From NCBI GenBank assembly GCA_030435675.1, contig CM059621.1, positions 11,904,001 to 11,968,000 on the forward strand: a DNA stretch of 64,000 nucleotides, written 5' to 3'. The notes under the pieces were generated by a model, which was not told the DNA's origin, did no database searches, and worked only from the letters and a program-made list of their open reading frames with translations. The position numbers and the translations under genes are program-made. This stretch comes from Steinernema hermaphroditum. Taxonomy: Eukaryota > Nematoda > Chromadorea > Rhabditida > Steinernematidae. The number at the start of each line of letters is the position of its first letter. The stretch's first letter is position 1. This document shows positions 47,008 to 58,422 of this stretch, piece after piece.

Positions 47008-48607
47008 ATGCTGTGGCTATGATCTGTTAATAAATATGAAACGACGGCTCGTTTGGTCTTCTATTTCCGACCGCTTTATTCAACCATAATTGTGGATCAG
47101 AAACGCGCGTGTTCGATGCCGATCGACCACTGTGTCTTGTGAATTCTGTGCCACGCACCATCAGCTGCTCGTCTTTTGTACGAATCGTATTGAAATGGAC
47201 CGACGGCACCTGCACACTGGATGTCTCACTTTACGCGAAACTTGACTGCCGAGCATCACATCATCGAGTTTTCTTCGTCTTAATCACAGTTCCCACTAAT
47301 TAGCATGAATTATATAATTACGAAAGTGGCGTTTAGACACTTACTCTCAGAGCGACGTGCAGAAATGTAATTACGTTTGATTTTAACGGATCCACAAGGA
47401 TCGTTTTGATCGATTCTGGGCAAAGATGTGCTTGCAAGTACCACTTGGAAGTGCAGTGATCTTCCGTTCTGAGCACCGTGACGCATAATGCTCGAATGTC
47501 GAGAAAGGCCTCAACCCTTTAATTTGGCATTTCCTGTCTGAAGGTTACCGTAGTTTTGTCGTTCGGAGAATACCTTCACAGCAAAATATGAAATTCTGAT
47601 GTCGAATTCCAGCAAAAATGGATTTTTATGAAGATAAATTTCATCGCAGATTAGGGCTGCCAAGTTATCTGAAATCCGCGAGTTCGTCCGAGCAGGTACG
47701 TGCCGGCTGGAAGTGCACATCTCTTCACTCCCACAACACTTACAACAATTACGCACAACTGCGTCTTTCTACGGACGATTTCAAGCTTTCGCAAAGGTAG
47801 AAAACAATACCATTTTATACACTAAAAACGTGATAAAAAATAAAAAAGTGCCGATCTGAGATGAAATGCTACACATCGGCTGGATCGAACATCGCTGAAA
47901 TAAACAAGCACATCGGAGGCTAAATAATCTTCGCTAGGGTAGATAAATGAATTTGTCCACTTTTGGGGCAGAAAGCTGTTGATTGAAATCGGAAATGGAG
48001 AGTATCGGATGGTGGACAACCAATTGGGGCCAGTCGATCTAATTCTTCTCGATTTTCAGCCAGTCATTACTCCAGTTTATCTATTCTGTCCCTCTCAGTT
48101 TCCGTCCATAGTCTCCTCTGCACTCTTTTGTGCTCATGGCTGGCCATCTAGCCATCCAGGGTCATCCTATCTCGTGATCCGACAACACAACTAAGGCGGC
48201 GCGGCAAGTGCTGTCGCCGCCCCCTCGCGTCAGCTGACAGTTCCTCCTTCCTCTTCACTCGCAGCGGCGTCAGTTATGGCTGCGGCACTGTCAGCACAAA
48301 TTTGTGGCTGAACGATGCGTTTCTAGCCCCGTCTTTTGGAGATTTATTTACTTTTCTACTGCATGTAGCCGTGCATGTTTGTGACCATCGTCTGTGGGAA
48401 TGCACTGTTTGTTGCGCGACTGTGATATTTAAAAGAGCACGCATTAGATCGCGAAGCTGTTAGTCAACGCTTTTCCGCCTAGCTGTAAAAGGTCATCCCG
48501 TTTCTTCTCACTTGACCAGCTACGATTGCTTTTTGTGCTTTCGTAGAGGGGGTGAATGCCAAAAGTTAGGTAATGCGGATCGATTTAGCTGTAGAGACCG
48601 TCAAACC
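47008..48607. other. Intergenic region
   Basis: No supported gene. Around 48195-48300 it is GC-rich with CAGCTGACAG-like E-box motifs, and the final 100 nt should hold the promoter of the small gene at 48608. Confidence 0.4.
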
Positions 48608-49035
48608 ATGGCACGCACAACTCCACTACCGTATCACGAGCGGACGGTCGTAGTGCGCCAATATGTGGTGGAGCGCTACACTGACATGAAAAAGTAGGTC
48701 TTCTAGCTTTCCACTCTGAAAATATAAATATTCACTGCGCTCTATAGAGTACTTTTCCTCGATCGTACGGAATTCCAGTGGTACAAGAAACTGGCGCTAG
48801 AAAAAGAAAAGGAGGCCGAAACTGCCTTGCGGTAAGCGACTGGGAGGCGTTTCCACACATGTTTCCTCGTTGTTCCTTCCAGGCAGAGAGACAAAGTGAA
48901 AAAGAATTTGGCGAAGGTGGAGGAAAAGAACAAGTGAGTTTATCCGTGAGTGAGTCAGAGATCAATGACCATTCCAGGAAGCTCGAGGCGCTACTGAAGA
49001 AGGCCCAGCGAGACATCAAGCAGTTGAAGAAGTGA
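48608..49035 (+). CDS. Short coiled-coil protein (92 aa)
   Basis: Four exons (48608-48693, 48748-48831, 48883-48933, 48978-49035), all introns phase 2. The start is MARTTPLPYHERTVVVRQY; from residue 45 on the protein is one highly charged helix (LALEKEKEAETALRQ, KNLAKVEEKNKKLEALLKK, AQRDIKQLKK). The stop TGA overlaps a GT donor-like GTGAGT, so a longer spliced form is conceivable, but AATAAA at 49080 supports an end here. Unknown function; same gene style as the rest of the cluster. Confidence 0.6.
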
Positions 49036-50311
49036 GTCATCCACATTTGAGTTCATTGGTTCTTTTATATTCGATGTATAAATAAACGTTAACGGTTTCC
49101 TTCTAATTGCGGCTCTTGCTTGAAGTAGTGGTGACCCTTAGAATGACATCACTATCGCCTCTATCTCACATTTTGGCCAATACTTTACATTCAGGGCTTT
49201 GCTCAAAATTATGACGATTTAGTGACGATTCAACTAATGCCCCCCTCTCGTGCCTACATGGTTAACTCGGCCGGCTTTATCGAAAGAGTACTAGGGCTAT
49301 TGCATCCCCGAAATGCGGTCCCAACACGCGGTCTTGAAGCGATGGAACTCAGGTAGAATGATCTGATTTGAGGCGGACACTTTGGATTCCTTGACTTCTT
49401 CCTTTGTACGATAGAAAATAAATTGAACGCAGGATTATTGCTTAAAAATGTTTCCACAGAAATGATATCTGAGAAATCGATTCTTTATTCGATTTTTTAC
49501 TTAATTTTTTATTCCATTTTTAATATTTGATTTAGAGTGTAGACTTTGGGTTCTTCCTTTGTAAGACCGAAAAAAATGTTTGACGTAGAAATTCTTAAAA
49601 GTGTTTCCGCAGAAATCACAAATGAAACTATTTTTTATTTTATTTTTTCATGTTTTTTATCTCGGAAATAACTTCTTTTCCCTCACACTAAAAATCCATT
49701 TTGTGGTGCCTTTCGAGCTCGAGCTTGGCTTTTTGTCACACAACTGTGATGCACACTCATGTCCGCGTGACAGCGTACGCTGTTTACGTCCATCCCCTTT
49801 CGCGTCGAGCTCACCCTTTCATACGCCTGCGGTCGTCCGCCCTTCTGACGTAGTGATCCTCTAATCTCGGATAGGTGTGCGGCCAGCCGACTAATTAGTG
49901 AGAAACGTGCGAGTCGGTGTGAGGTACGCTTAAGGCGGCATAATCAAATGTGGCAACACCTTGCGTGTACGCTTTCATTTCAGCACCTGTGGCAGATATC
50001 TCGCTGATCGCTGATGATCTTCTCTGCTTGAGATATTTCAGAGCGCCTCTTCGGTCTTCAATTGAAACGCTTTTTTAGCGCAAGGGGAGGGAATGTGAAA
50101 CGAGTGATTTATGATAATTTATGCACATCAGATGAGCGCCTAGTCATAACATGAAATCGAGGAAAAGGGACTTTCAATTAGTGGATGCAAGCGGGGCATT
50201 TTGAAGGAGATCAAAATGTAATTTTATCGTTTTAAACCTCTAAGCTGTGGCAGCACTGAGTACCTTACTTCCAGGCTAATCAGGACTCCGACTGTCGACA
50301 TAGAGTGGAAG
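49036..50311. other. Intergenic region with a decayed repeat
   Basis: AT-rich, with the imperfect direct repeat described at 49378-49665. It is otherwise featureless; the last 40 nt include a CCAG acceptor-like site before the gene at 50312. Confidence 0.4.
49378..49665. repeat. Imperfect direct repeat, two copies about 165 nt apart
   Basis: Copies at about 49378-49505 and 49544-49665 share CTTTGG-TTC, CTTCCTTTGTA, a GTTTCC(A/G)CAGAAAT block and a T-rich ATTTTTTA end in the same order. Probably a small tandem duplication that has since diverged. Confidence 0.55.
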
Positions 50312-51923
50312 ATGGAGAGCGAAAGCATGGTCATGACCAATGTTGAAGGCGATCAAGGGCCGCCTTCAAAGGCACATCGGAAGCGAACACACAACTGGAC
50401 CCAAGGGTAAGTTGGGCGAACCCCGACCGGCTAATATGTGGAGCCGTTCTTGGTTCCGTAAAGATGCATCCTTATCCATTGTTAACTCATATTGGTCTCG
50501 TAAAGAGCAAGCCTGCATCCCTTTCATTCCTACTCCAATTCCATCAATTTTTTCAGTGAAGTGCGTACCCAGAAGACGCATTGCAAGTACTGCAACGCCG
50601 ACGAAAAAATAATGACCCTCGAGGAAATCATTCAGCAACTCACGGAGGACAATCAGCGCTGTGAGGCGAGGTGTGCTCGCTTACAGAGGCAAGTGATCCC
50701 TTCGATAAAGTGCAGAACGCTAAGTTCAGCGAGAATGAATCCACGGACCGTCTAATGTCGATTCTGGCGAATAGAATATTTGACTGTGAACTGAAGAAGA
50801 GTCTCGATGAAACTATCTATAGGTAGAGAAAACTGTTTGTAGGACTGTCCACAATCTGTGTTCTTAGACTGTCAGGCTGTGTGGACTCGCTGGAGAGTCG
50901 CCACGAAGTGCTGCACAACGAAATGTACTCCATCTCTCAGTAGGCAAATCAGTTTTTGACTATCACAAGTGGCGCTTTTAGAAATCTTGTGAAGATTCAA
51001 GAAGAGCTAAGAAATGGTCCGGCTGAAATTGGCGCGAAGTTGGAGACACTGCAATCGCAGATCGAAGGGTGCATCACTCTGTTTTAACTGTTTATAACAG
51101 TGGTTTTAAGGAGCATTTCTCTATTGAAGGAAGACTTTGACTTGGTCAAGAAGCTGGTCGATGACTGCAGCTCGTCGGCTGAAAGGATGGAGCGCCAGTT
51201 CCAGGAAAAGCTCGACGACTTCAATCAGCAGCTCGCGGGAACCAGAGTAGCAGTTGAGACGTGAGATCTGCCTCGGAGTCTATAATGCTGTGCTAAATTT
51301 GGATACTCAGGCTCCAAACGCGCGTCAACACAAGTGACGGCCACATGGCCTCCATGGAGAAGATGCTAGGGGAGTTGACTGAAGCCAACGGGCGCCGCCG
51401 GGAGGAAGAGTCGACGGAGTTGAATGACCTCAAGGAGAAATGCTCACTGATGGAAGCGCGCTTAAGCGCACTCAAGGCTACCCAGGAAGATCAAATAGAG
51501 GTGACCACGAAGAGAGTGGATCAGCTGGAGAGGTTTATTCGGTACCAAAGGGCTCACTACATTTAGAACTTCAGATGGGCGATTGCGTGCCATAATATCT
51601 CCCAAAGGCTGATGGAGCTGTCGGGCGGTATCACGGCAGCCCCTGTGCCCCCGCTAGGTCGCTGTTCGTCTGCAACCGGTCATCTTCCAGCCCATATTCA
51701 GTTTCCCGACGCCACGGCTTTGCTGAGGGCTGCCCTTCCCTACGTCCCACATCCTGCTCATCCGAACCAGTTCCAGCTTATCGCCGCGTCACTGCCTCAA
51801 ATGCAACCTGTAGGTTTTGCTTCTCTGAAAACGGAGCTAAATTTACGCATATAGCCGTCGGGAATAGGCGCGCGGTTCGTTAGGCCTCAGCAGATGCCTC
51901 GCCAGATGCCTCCAGCTCCATGA
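50312..51923 (+). CDS. Coiled-coil protein with Pro/Gln-rich tail
   Basis: Nine exons (50312-50406, 50557-50688, 50730-50822, 50868-50939, 50982-51068, 51111-51260, 51311-51532, 51575-51809, 51855-51923) give 384 aa; the first seven introns are phase 2. Intron 2 begins AG|GCAAGT, a textbook GC-AG donor. A polar start with a small Cys pair (THCKYCNAD) is followed by about 220 residues of heptads (EEIIQQLTEDNQRCEARC, ELKKSLDETIYRLSGCVDS, KLVDDCSSSAERMERQFQE, LNDLKEKCSLMEARLSALK). The tail is Pro/Ala/Gln-rich, ending QQMPRQMPPAP. AATAAA at 52084. It is similar in plan to the genes at 43220 and 44961; the N-terminal CxxC may bind zinc. Function unknown. Confidence 0.75.
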
Positions 51924-52095
51924 AGGCGTCCGCTTCTGGGCCGGCGTCCTATGATATATTTGTAATGGTGTCTGTGTCTCCCCGCCATAAGTCCCCACTA
52001 CCGTATTTCCCATTTTCACCACCTTATAGTAACCATATATAAGTTCCAAAATTGATCAAAATTTGTTTCTTGTTATTGTCACAAATAAATACATT

Positions 52096-52682
52096 TTACA
52101 TCAAACAGCAAGATTTCTTATCTTCTTCCTTCTTCTCTTCAGGCTTCTGAGTAGGAGGGACGGGGGACGATGATGGTGATGGCGATGGCGATGGTGAACG
52201 ACGAGCACTCGGAGGGAGAGAGTGGCGAAGGAAAGACTCTGCCGGGACTAAATGGAACATAACTTGACTTGTGGAATTAGTTCCTTACCGTCGAGGACGA
52301 CTTGCGACGAGTTGTGGAGCTCTTCGATGAGAATCGATCGCTCTCTACTGTAAACGTTCGTTCAAAATCTTTCTGGATCTACTTGAAACTTGCCTCATTG
52401 AACGGCGGAACTCTTCACGGTCTTCCAGTCGGCCCTTCACTTGTCGCAGTTCTCCTTTCAGGCTTTGAACCCTTTCCTTGAGGATGCGCTTTGTGGCCCT
52501 CAGGTTTCGAATGCGTCGGTTTCTTGCCGATAGTTTCTTTTTTAGTGCCCTGTTCTTGCTAAATAGAAAAGATTGGATCAAGGGTGTCGTCTATCTTACA
52601 GTTGGACTGTCGACAACTCCCTTCGCATCTTCTGATACGACGAGATTGTTCGGCTCATATTTCGCGATCTGCATCGATACAT
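52096..52682 (-). CDS. Basic coiled-coil protein with C-terminal CaaX motif
   Basis: Four exons (52682-52600, 52558-52394, 52347-52289, 52247-52096) give 152 aa. The second intron starts AG|GCAAGT (GC-AG); with it the frame runs cleanly to the stop. The protein is a basic heptad-rich helix (LKNRALKKKLSARNRRIRN, VQSLKGELRQVKGRLEDRE), then a Ser/Pro run (RSPSPSPSPSSSPVPP) and KKEEDKKSCCLM. The last four residues, CCLM, fit a CaaX box; Met at the end favours farnesylation, with the neighbouring lysines helping membrane binding. A start at 52658 is also possible. It converges on the gene ending at 51923 with overlapping 3' ends. Confidence 0.65.
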
Positions 52683-53352
52683 TTGTGCTTGCTATCTTCT
52701 TGTCGTCCACGTGAACGAATAAACACGCGGATGAAACAATAACCGATCCCTAACGCGACCAATATCTCACACAAAGAAGGCCGATCAGCTTCCCATAAAC
52801 AAATCGTATCGATCATCGCATATCTCAATAATAATAAACTAAATGAACGCGGCTTAAGGGTTCCAAAGCCGGCTAGCGGATCACAGATCGTTGGGTCACC
52901 TGGCTTCGTGGCGGCTGTCCTCTCTAATCCACATAATTACGGCGTTGCTGAAACGGACGTAATGGCCGGACTCACGGAGGTCGGAGGTGTTGAGTAATTG
53001 GAAGACCATCGTGGTCGCAAAAACGTAAATCTTTCTGCATATACTCGCGCATCGCGACGGCGACAGTGATTGCGCGAAGGAATCGACAAAGGTCTGATTT
53101 GCATATGATCGATAAGGGAGGAGCAGTGCAACTCTCAGATGACATATTTCCACTTTCTTTTGTATGTTTTATTGTTCTTCCACATGGCTAGACCACAATA
53201 GAGTTTATAATGATTTGATGCTTACTATATAACGAATTTACAAAGAAAGCAGAATATACAATGTTTATTAATACTAATAGAATATACAGACTGTTCAAAA
53301 TACACCGTATTTCAAATGCACATATTTCTTGCGACTTGCGGCACCGATGGTG

Positions 53353-54006
53353 TCATCCACTCTGCGTTCGACCCGTGTTGACGAAGTGACGGAGTTTCCG
53401 GAAAAAATCCTCCGAGGGGTAGCTTAAACTATCATTAGGTTCGCCATCTATCTACATAAACTCACATCGGGGATTCCCCGATCATGTTCCGCTGGTAGGC
53501 GATCACAGATAAAGTCTTCGCACGGAGATTCTGAACATACTTTAGTTCAGATGAGCGCTCCTCCTCGAACCTATAGCCTCTTTCAAGAGAATTGGACAAG
53601 AGTGCTCTCTACCTTTCTTCGCTCCTGATTACTCTTTCTATTTGTAAGACCCTTTGACCTTCCAGCCCGGAAGACGATGGTTCATTTGGATTGCTGAAGG
53701 TTGGCCGACCAGCGATCGTGTTGAGAATCTTCTGCACATGACTAAAATATGAAATCACTTGTGGGTCTCTGGAAGTGGGAATTACTGTTCGAGAGTTTGT
53801 CGTCTGACCATGGACTGCGCAAGAACATCTTTTTGCTTAGAGATGTACCGATCCATGATCTTAAGCTGTTCCTTGGCGCGTTGAACTTGATTTAATAATA
53901 CACTGACATGTTACTTATTAACAAATTAATCACATAAAGACACCTCTTACGTGTCGTTGTGAGAGCTAGGACTTTTCGACTCCTCGAGCTGAGTTTGGGT
54001 GGGCAT
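53353..54006 (-). CDS. Small coiled-coil protein, tandem paralogue 1
   Basis: Five exons (54006-53951, 53902-53786, 53741-53613, 53579-53466, 53422-53353), every intron phase 2, give 161 aa. It has a Ser-rich start (MPTQTQLEESKSPSSHND), a helix (VQRAKEQLKIMDRYISKQK), a linker with PSSSG and a second helix (RVLQIERVIRSEERGYRFE). It shares RRQxLE, a GxPT...P(S)xSG linker and an R-I-x-x-EER block with the gene at 54816-55502; intron phases agree, and the third exon is 129 nt in both. No outside relatives recognised. Confidence 0.62.
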
Positions 54007-54020
54007 TGTTCGAAGATGGA

Positions 54021-54405
54021 GGCCAGACGGTATATTTCAGAAATACAAATATCAGATCTGTTGGGAGTAATGAGCAAGTCGATGATTTCAGTTGATTGTC
54101 GATACCACCTTTAAATTCAAAATGCTCAAGAAGAAGGAAAGTGCGATTAGAAGAAGCGCGAACGGAAATTCGTTTCTTTCCGGCGACCGACATAGTTTGA
54201 AGATGATATGCTTCAATTATGGCCAGACGGTATAAACAAATATCAGCTTTGTTGGTAGTAATGAGGTTTAATAATAAGAGGGAATGATAACTCCATGATT
54301 TCAGTTAATCGTCGATACAACGTTGAAATTCAAAAACTTAAGAAGAAGACGAAAGAAGGAAGAAGCGCGTTTCGATAAAATTTGTTTCTTTCCGGCGATC
54401 GTCGC
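54021..54405. repeat. Direct duplication upstream of the 54006 gene
   Basis: Two diverged copies 200 nt apart (about 54021-54190 and 54221-54405). Both start GGCCAGACGGTATA and share AAATATCAG, GTTGG(G/T)AGTAATGAG, ATGATTTCAGTT, GTCGATAC and a TTCTTTCCGGCGA end. The duplicated unit lies just 5' of the minus-strand gene at 54006, so its promoter or 5' UTR was copied. Confidence 0.7.
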
Positions 54406-54815
54406 GCCTAATCGAGCGGCGGCTGAGGAAAGTGCATCGACGACTGTCCAAAGTGCGACGACTGTCCACAGCAGCGCCGCCGCCGTCGGCGGAGGCGCAC
54501 CGGCAGATCAAGCACTCGGATAGACGACGGTGGCCCATCGGATCGATCGATCAATATTTCCTCAGATGGTATCGATAGAAAATCTTGATTTTGTGTAGCT
54601 TTGCCAATCGAGGCATAGATCTGCAGAAATTTGTGATAGACGAGTGGGAAAGAAGGGCGAATCCCATTCCCACAAGAGATGGTGTTTTCGCTCTCTCATG
54701 GCTGCGGACTTTTGTCACAGATGCTGGATGAATCATCACGTTCCCTTCTCTATGAAGTGTGACCATAAATTGGGCCATATTTTCCCAAAACATATTCAAG
54801 TTAAATCAGTTTTAT

Positions 54816-55502
54816 CTACATATCTGTACAGCGGTCTTCCTCCACCCCCAAATCCAAATTATCCAACTCCACAATGACGTCGGCGACGGTGCGAACCTCC
54901 GTAGATGATAGACCTTTCCACCTACTCAGAATCTGGTTCACTTCGCATGTTGTCTTCAACAACATTCTAAATGCTTTCTCTTTAATTTAAGATCTCTTTC
55001 AAATACGTACCCATTGAGTTCGACGATCTTCTCTTGCTCAACCTGGACTTCCACCCTGCATTCTTCTTCTTGTCGCCGGCGGAATTGGTATTCGGCGATC
55101 TTTCCTTCGTAGTATCTACAAATCAGAAATGGCCCCTCTTTTCTTCTATCAGTAGCACCTTTCTTCATAGGAGATGCGCCGAACGAGGTCTCCCACGTTT
55201 TCAGGATCCACCCCTGAGGTGGAGGGCTGCGTCGGATCTCCTGAAGTTGGACTCCCAGCCACGGCCCCAACTACATTTTGCAGTTGGCTACACAGTACAA
55301 GTAATTACACGGTTATAAGAAGGGTCACCTTTCTAAGCACTGCCGTCTATCCTGCGAGGCCATAAGAAGGGCGACGCACTCGGCTGCCATTTGACGGCAG
55401 ATTTCGGCGCGTTCCCCCAGAGCAGAAGAAGTCGCAGAAAGTTGTTGCTTTCCCCTGAAAGGGACCGTCTCCGGTTTTGTGTAATTTTCCCACTTACCGC
55501 AT
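54816..55502 (-). CDS. Small coiled-coil protein, tandem paralogue 2
   Basis: Five exons (55502-55498, 55454-55329, 55287-55159, 55115-55011, 54966-54816), all introns phase 2, give 171 aa. Only five coding nucleotides sit in the first exon (ATGCG), so the start is the least certain part; MAAECVALLMASQ further in is an alternative. The matching region to the 54006 gene runs from RRQCLESQLQNVVG through PTQPSTSG to RRISYEERYYEGK. The C-terminal part (EVNQILSRWKGLSSTE) is not shared, and it ends acidic, VEEDRCTDM. Function unknown. Confidence 0.6.
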
Positions 55503-56567
55503 AATAATGAGAATTAGTTTTCTTGACTGGGCCACTAGTTCTTTCTCCTCTTCCAACGAAAGGGCCATATTGAAAACAATCTGAACAATTCGTTGTATAA
55601 TGTGGCGCTGTGGAATTAATTACCGACGGAGCATAAGCCCGCCAATTCAATTAACGCGTTTTGAAACCCCAATTACTGTGTATTATTATTTTGTTTGTGG
55701 ACGGAGAGAGTAAAGGGGATCGCACCTAGGACAACAGGTGTTCGCTAAACCCATAATTGGCTTTTCATCCTCTAGCCTCATCACAAAAGTCCGAACAATT
55801 CCTTGCACTCTACCTAAGCGCTGCAGGACGCGCCTCGCCGGATGGTCGCACCGTCGCGTCCAGCGTGCCCTTTTGCCTTCCACCACCTCTCCCGTCTGCC
55901 TCCACCGAACTGCACGGACGTGGGCGCGCCGCAAAGTTGCATGCCGTATGCGGTGTTTTCGAAAACGGACGCTGCCGCTGTTCTTTCGCACGGCCCCGAC
56001 GGCGCAGACACGAGGGAGCTGTAGAGGTGCACACCGCGGTCGACGTCGGCGGTGGAGCGTTTGGGAAGAAAGCCGCGCGCAAGGAACGTGTGGATGAGGG
56101 AGAGTATAATGGTGGAATGAACATACAACCTCTCTCCAATAACAATAAAGGAGGTGTGTCAGCGGGCGCCTTCTGGGAAAATGCAATTCTTAGCGGCTAC
56201 ATTAAGCAGCTTAAGTCTGAACTACGGTAGCTTCTTGAATGTAAAAAATTGAAATTTGACAGAATAAGGACAGAATAAACGGGCACTAATTGGTCATTGG
56301 TCGTTGATTGACGACGATAGTCTTTGATTTATTGAAACCTTTCGCGCCATCTAAAGAAAGACAGTCATACCGTAGTGTTTATAAAGGGAGGCCATGAAAC
56401 GAAGTCACAGCTACAAAAAAACAGAAGCCTGAAACAAATCTTCATTACCGATGGTATTTTATGATATTCACATTTGTCTCAGGTAACTCAGGCAGATGAC
56501 TCATCGTCAGATGGTCATTTTCTTTCTGTTCGGTCAAGCTACTGTAACGATAGAGGCAACCATAATA
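55503..56567. other. Intergenic, with a weak plus-strand frame
   Basis: A GC-rich block at about 55800-56060 carries open frames on both strands. The plus frame ending at 56230 finishes with a plausible helix (AILSGYIKQLKSELR), but its beginning lacks an ATG and is Arg/His-rich, so I cannot support a gene. The rest holds nothing I recognise. Confidence 0.35.
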
Positions 56568-56947
56568 CAGTGCTCGACAAACGTATAGGCCACCCGAGAC
56601 ATTTGGTTCGTATTTAAACGGTAACAAGCCCTGGTTTCACTGCAATTCACTGGTATTATGAAGTGATGCCCATAAGCACTTAATTGATCTCGTTTGTGAT
56701 GTGTATGTTTTGGAGGCTGTTGGCGAGGAAGGTGTGGCCATGTGCCATCGTATTTCCATATGGGCATGTCTCCAGAATGGAGCTCTTAAATTTTGACCTT
56801 TTCGACCTCTATAGGGCATGCACCTCCGCCCATTACAGCAGAATAGCCCTAAAACACATAATACCAGTGAATTGCAGTGAAACCAGGGTTTTTTACTGTT
56901 TAAATGCGAACTAAATGTCTAGGGTGGCCTATACTTTTGCCCAGCTG
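56568..56947. mobile_element. Tc1/mariner-type fold-back element (MITE-like)
   Basis: 380 bp flanked by TA (56566-56567 and 56948-56949). The terminal inverted repeats are about 93 nt long; the left begins CAGTGCTCGACAAACGTATA and the right, on the minus strand, CAGCTGGGCAAAAGTATA, both followed by GGCCACCC. The arms agree past GGTTTCACTGCAATTCACTG. The middle 200 nt hold a minus-strand PPKHTHHKRD segment that faintly recalls the DNDPKHTS block of Tc1 transposases. Non-autonomous and probably dead. Confidence 0.75.
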
Positions 56948-57085
56948 TAAATGGTTGTCAAATTTATTTTTCTTTCAGAGATTTCTTCTTTCCTCATGGT
57001 AACTATGTTTTTCGCGATGCTCTTTCACGTGTAGTACTTGGTTTTTTCAAGAGTTGCCTCTAGCCCTTCAAACTGTCGAATAAGT

Positions 57086-57114
57086 GGGGTGGCCTATACT
57101 TTTGTCGAGCACTG
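57086..57114. mobile_element. Second terminal repeat of the same transposon family
   Basis: GGGGTGGCCTATACTTTTGT followed by CGAGCACTG, then TA. It matches the left end at 56568 (CAGTGCTCGAC) better than the 56947 end does. So either a 547-bp element (56568-57114) contains a smaller relative, or two insertions are nested or fused. Confidence 0.65.
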
Positions 57115-57116
57115 TA

Positions 57117-58422
57117 TATGTGATATGGATTTGATATTGACAAAAACTGCGCCTTTACAGCTCTTTCTAAATGGGTTTGGCAATTGTGTATTGTTTACGT
57201 CCCATTCGAGATCTGCTAGAGAACAACAAACGAAGAGCTGTTGTTCAGAAAAAGACAATAGTCCCCATTTAAGCGCTAAATCGGACAGGGATTTGTAGAA
57301 AATTGAACCAAAAATTCGGTGTTTGAAGCATCTTACGGTAAAGAGAATTATGACATGATCAATAAAACGGCCTAATACGCGTGACGAAGGCCGCGTTTCC
57401 ATCCTTTCAAAACCTGAAACTTCTTTTGTGACTCAATTAGTGCTGAAGGTTACGGGAAGCAGGCGCTTCGTTCTTCATGAGAGTCAAAGTCGAGGGATCG
57501 GAAAATTCCGGGTTGACCCCTCAAGCTGTGTGTTTTACGATAACACAAAGAGAAGGTATTTGTCTAACATCGTCACTCTAAGGGTATTTTAAAAATTTAT
57601 TTTAATATACATGTATGCATATATTGCACATAGCGTAGCTCTAGGATAGGCCGATATGATGGATCTCACACATATTCCAACAAGTCCAAGTCCGGACTCG
57701 TTTTCGCTCTGCCACCCTCACGCCTGGTGTATCGACTAACTGTTACCGTAATCTGAACAAATTTAGTCTACAGTATCCAGTGGTATACGTGTCTAAGCAG
57801 AAGTCACGTGCAGAGAAGTGGCTTCTATTCTTGATTGTTGTGAAAGAAATATGTATAATACTCCCTTTGCACAATTTCCGAGTGGCCCTAGTTGTCGCAG
57901 ATTTCCGCCACCTTCCAGGCTGCAATCAGGGAGCCATCATCAGGTGCCTTTGACGTGGGTCGCATCACGCGTTTCCCTTTTCGGAGCCGAAGACTATAAT
58001 TTACCCTCCTGGGAATTACGTGTGTAGATGAGACACGTACGTCACGGGATACTGTAGGCTAAATTTGTTCAGATTACGGTGGTAGTCAGTCGATATTTAT
58101 CGCTCCGCTTTTGAAAGTCAGAAATACGAATGATGCCTGATTATCTTAGTGGTTCCCACCACGACAACCCTGGTGGAGCATTGCGACTACCATTCTACGC
58201 CTTAGATCACGTTCCAGACTCTGGAATCCAGTGCACGATTCCTCGCTGTCTATCAGACTAAGACCCCGCGTCCAGACAGATGCAATCCGCCAGTTACCGA
58301 TCGGAGTCATTTTCTTTTTACGTCCTCTGGTGATCGGTTTTATTCTGCCAGGAAAGGCATTGCGATTGTCAGTTCACCATTTGATTCGTCAACAGCACAA
58401 CGTTCTCTGATCTTCTCTGTAA
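57117..58422. other. Intergenic region
   Basis: No gene supported. The sequence is AT-rich to 57650, then mixed. I looked for further terminal repeats of the 56568 element and found none. Confidence 0.4.

Noticed and set aside
55686..56230. Open frames on both strands in a GC-rich block
   Set aside because: Arg/His/Pro-rich with no ATG in good context; likely due to base composition.
58140..58340. Possible tRNA or structured RNA
   Set aside because: Short inverted stretches (GTGGTTCCCACCAC) but no A/B boxes or cloverleaf.
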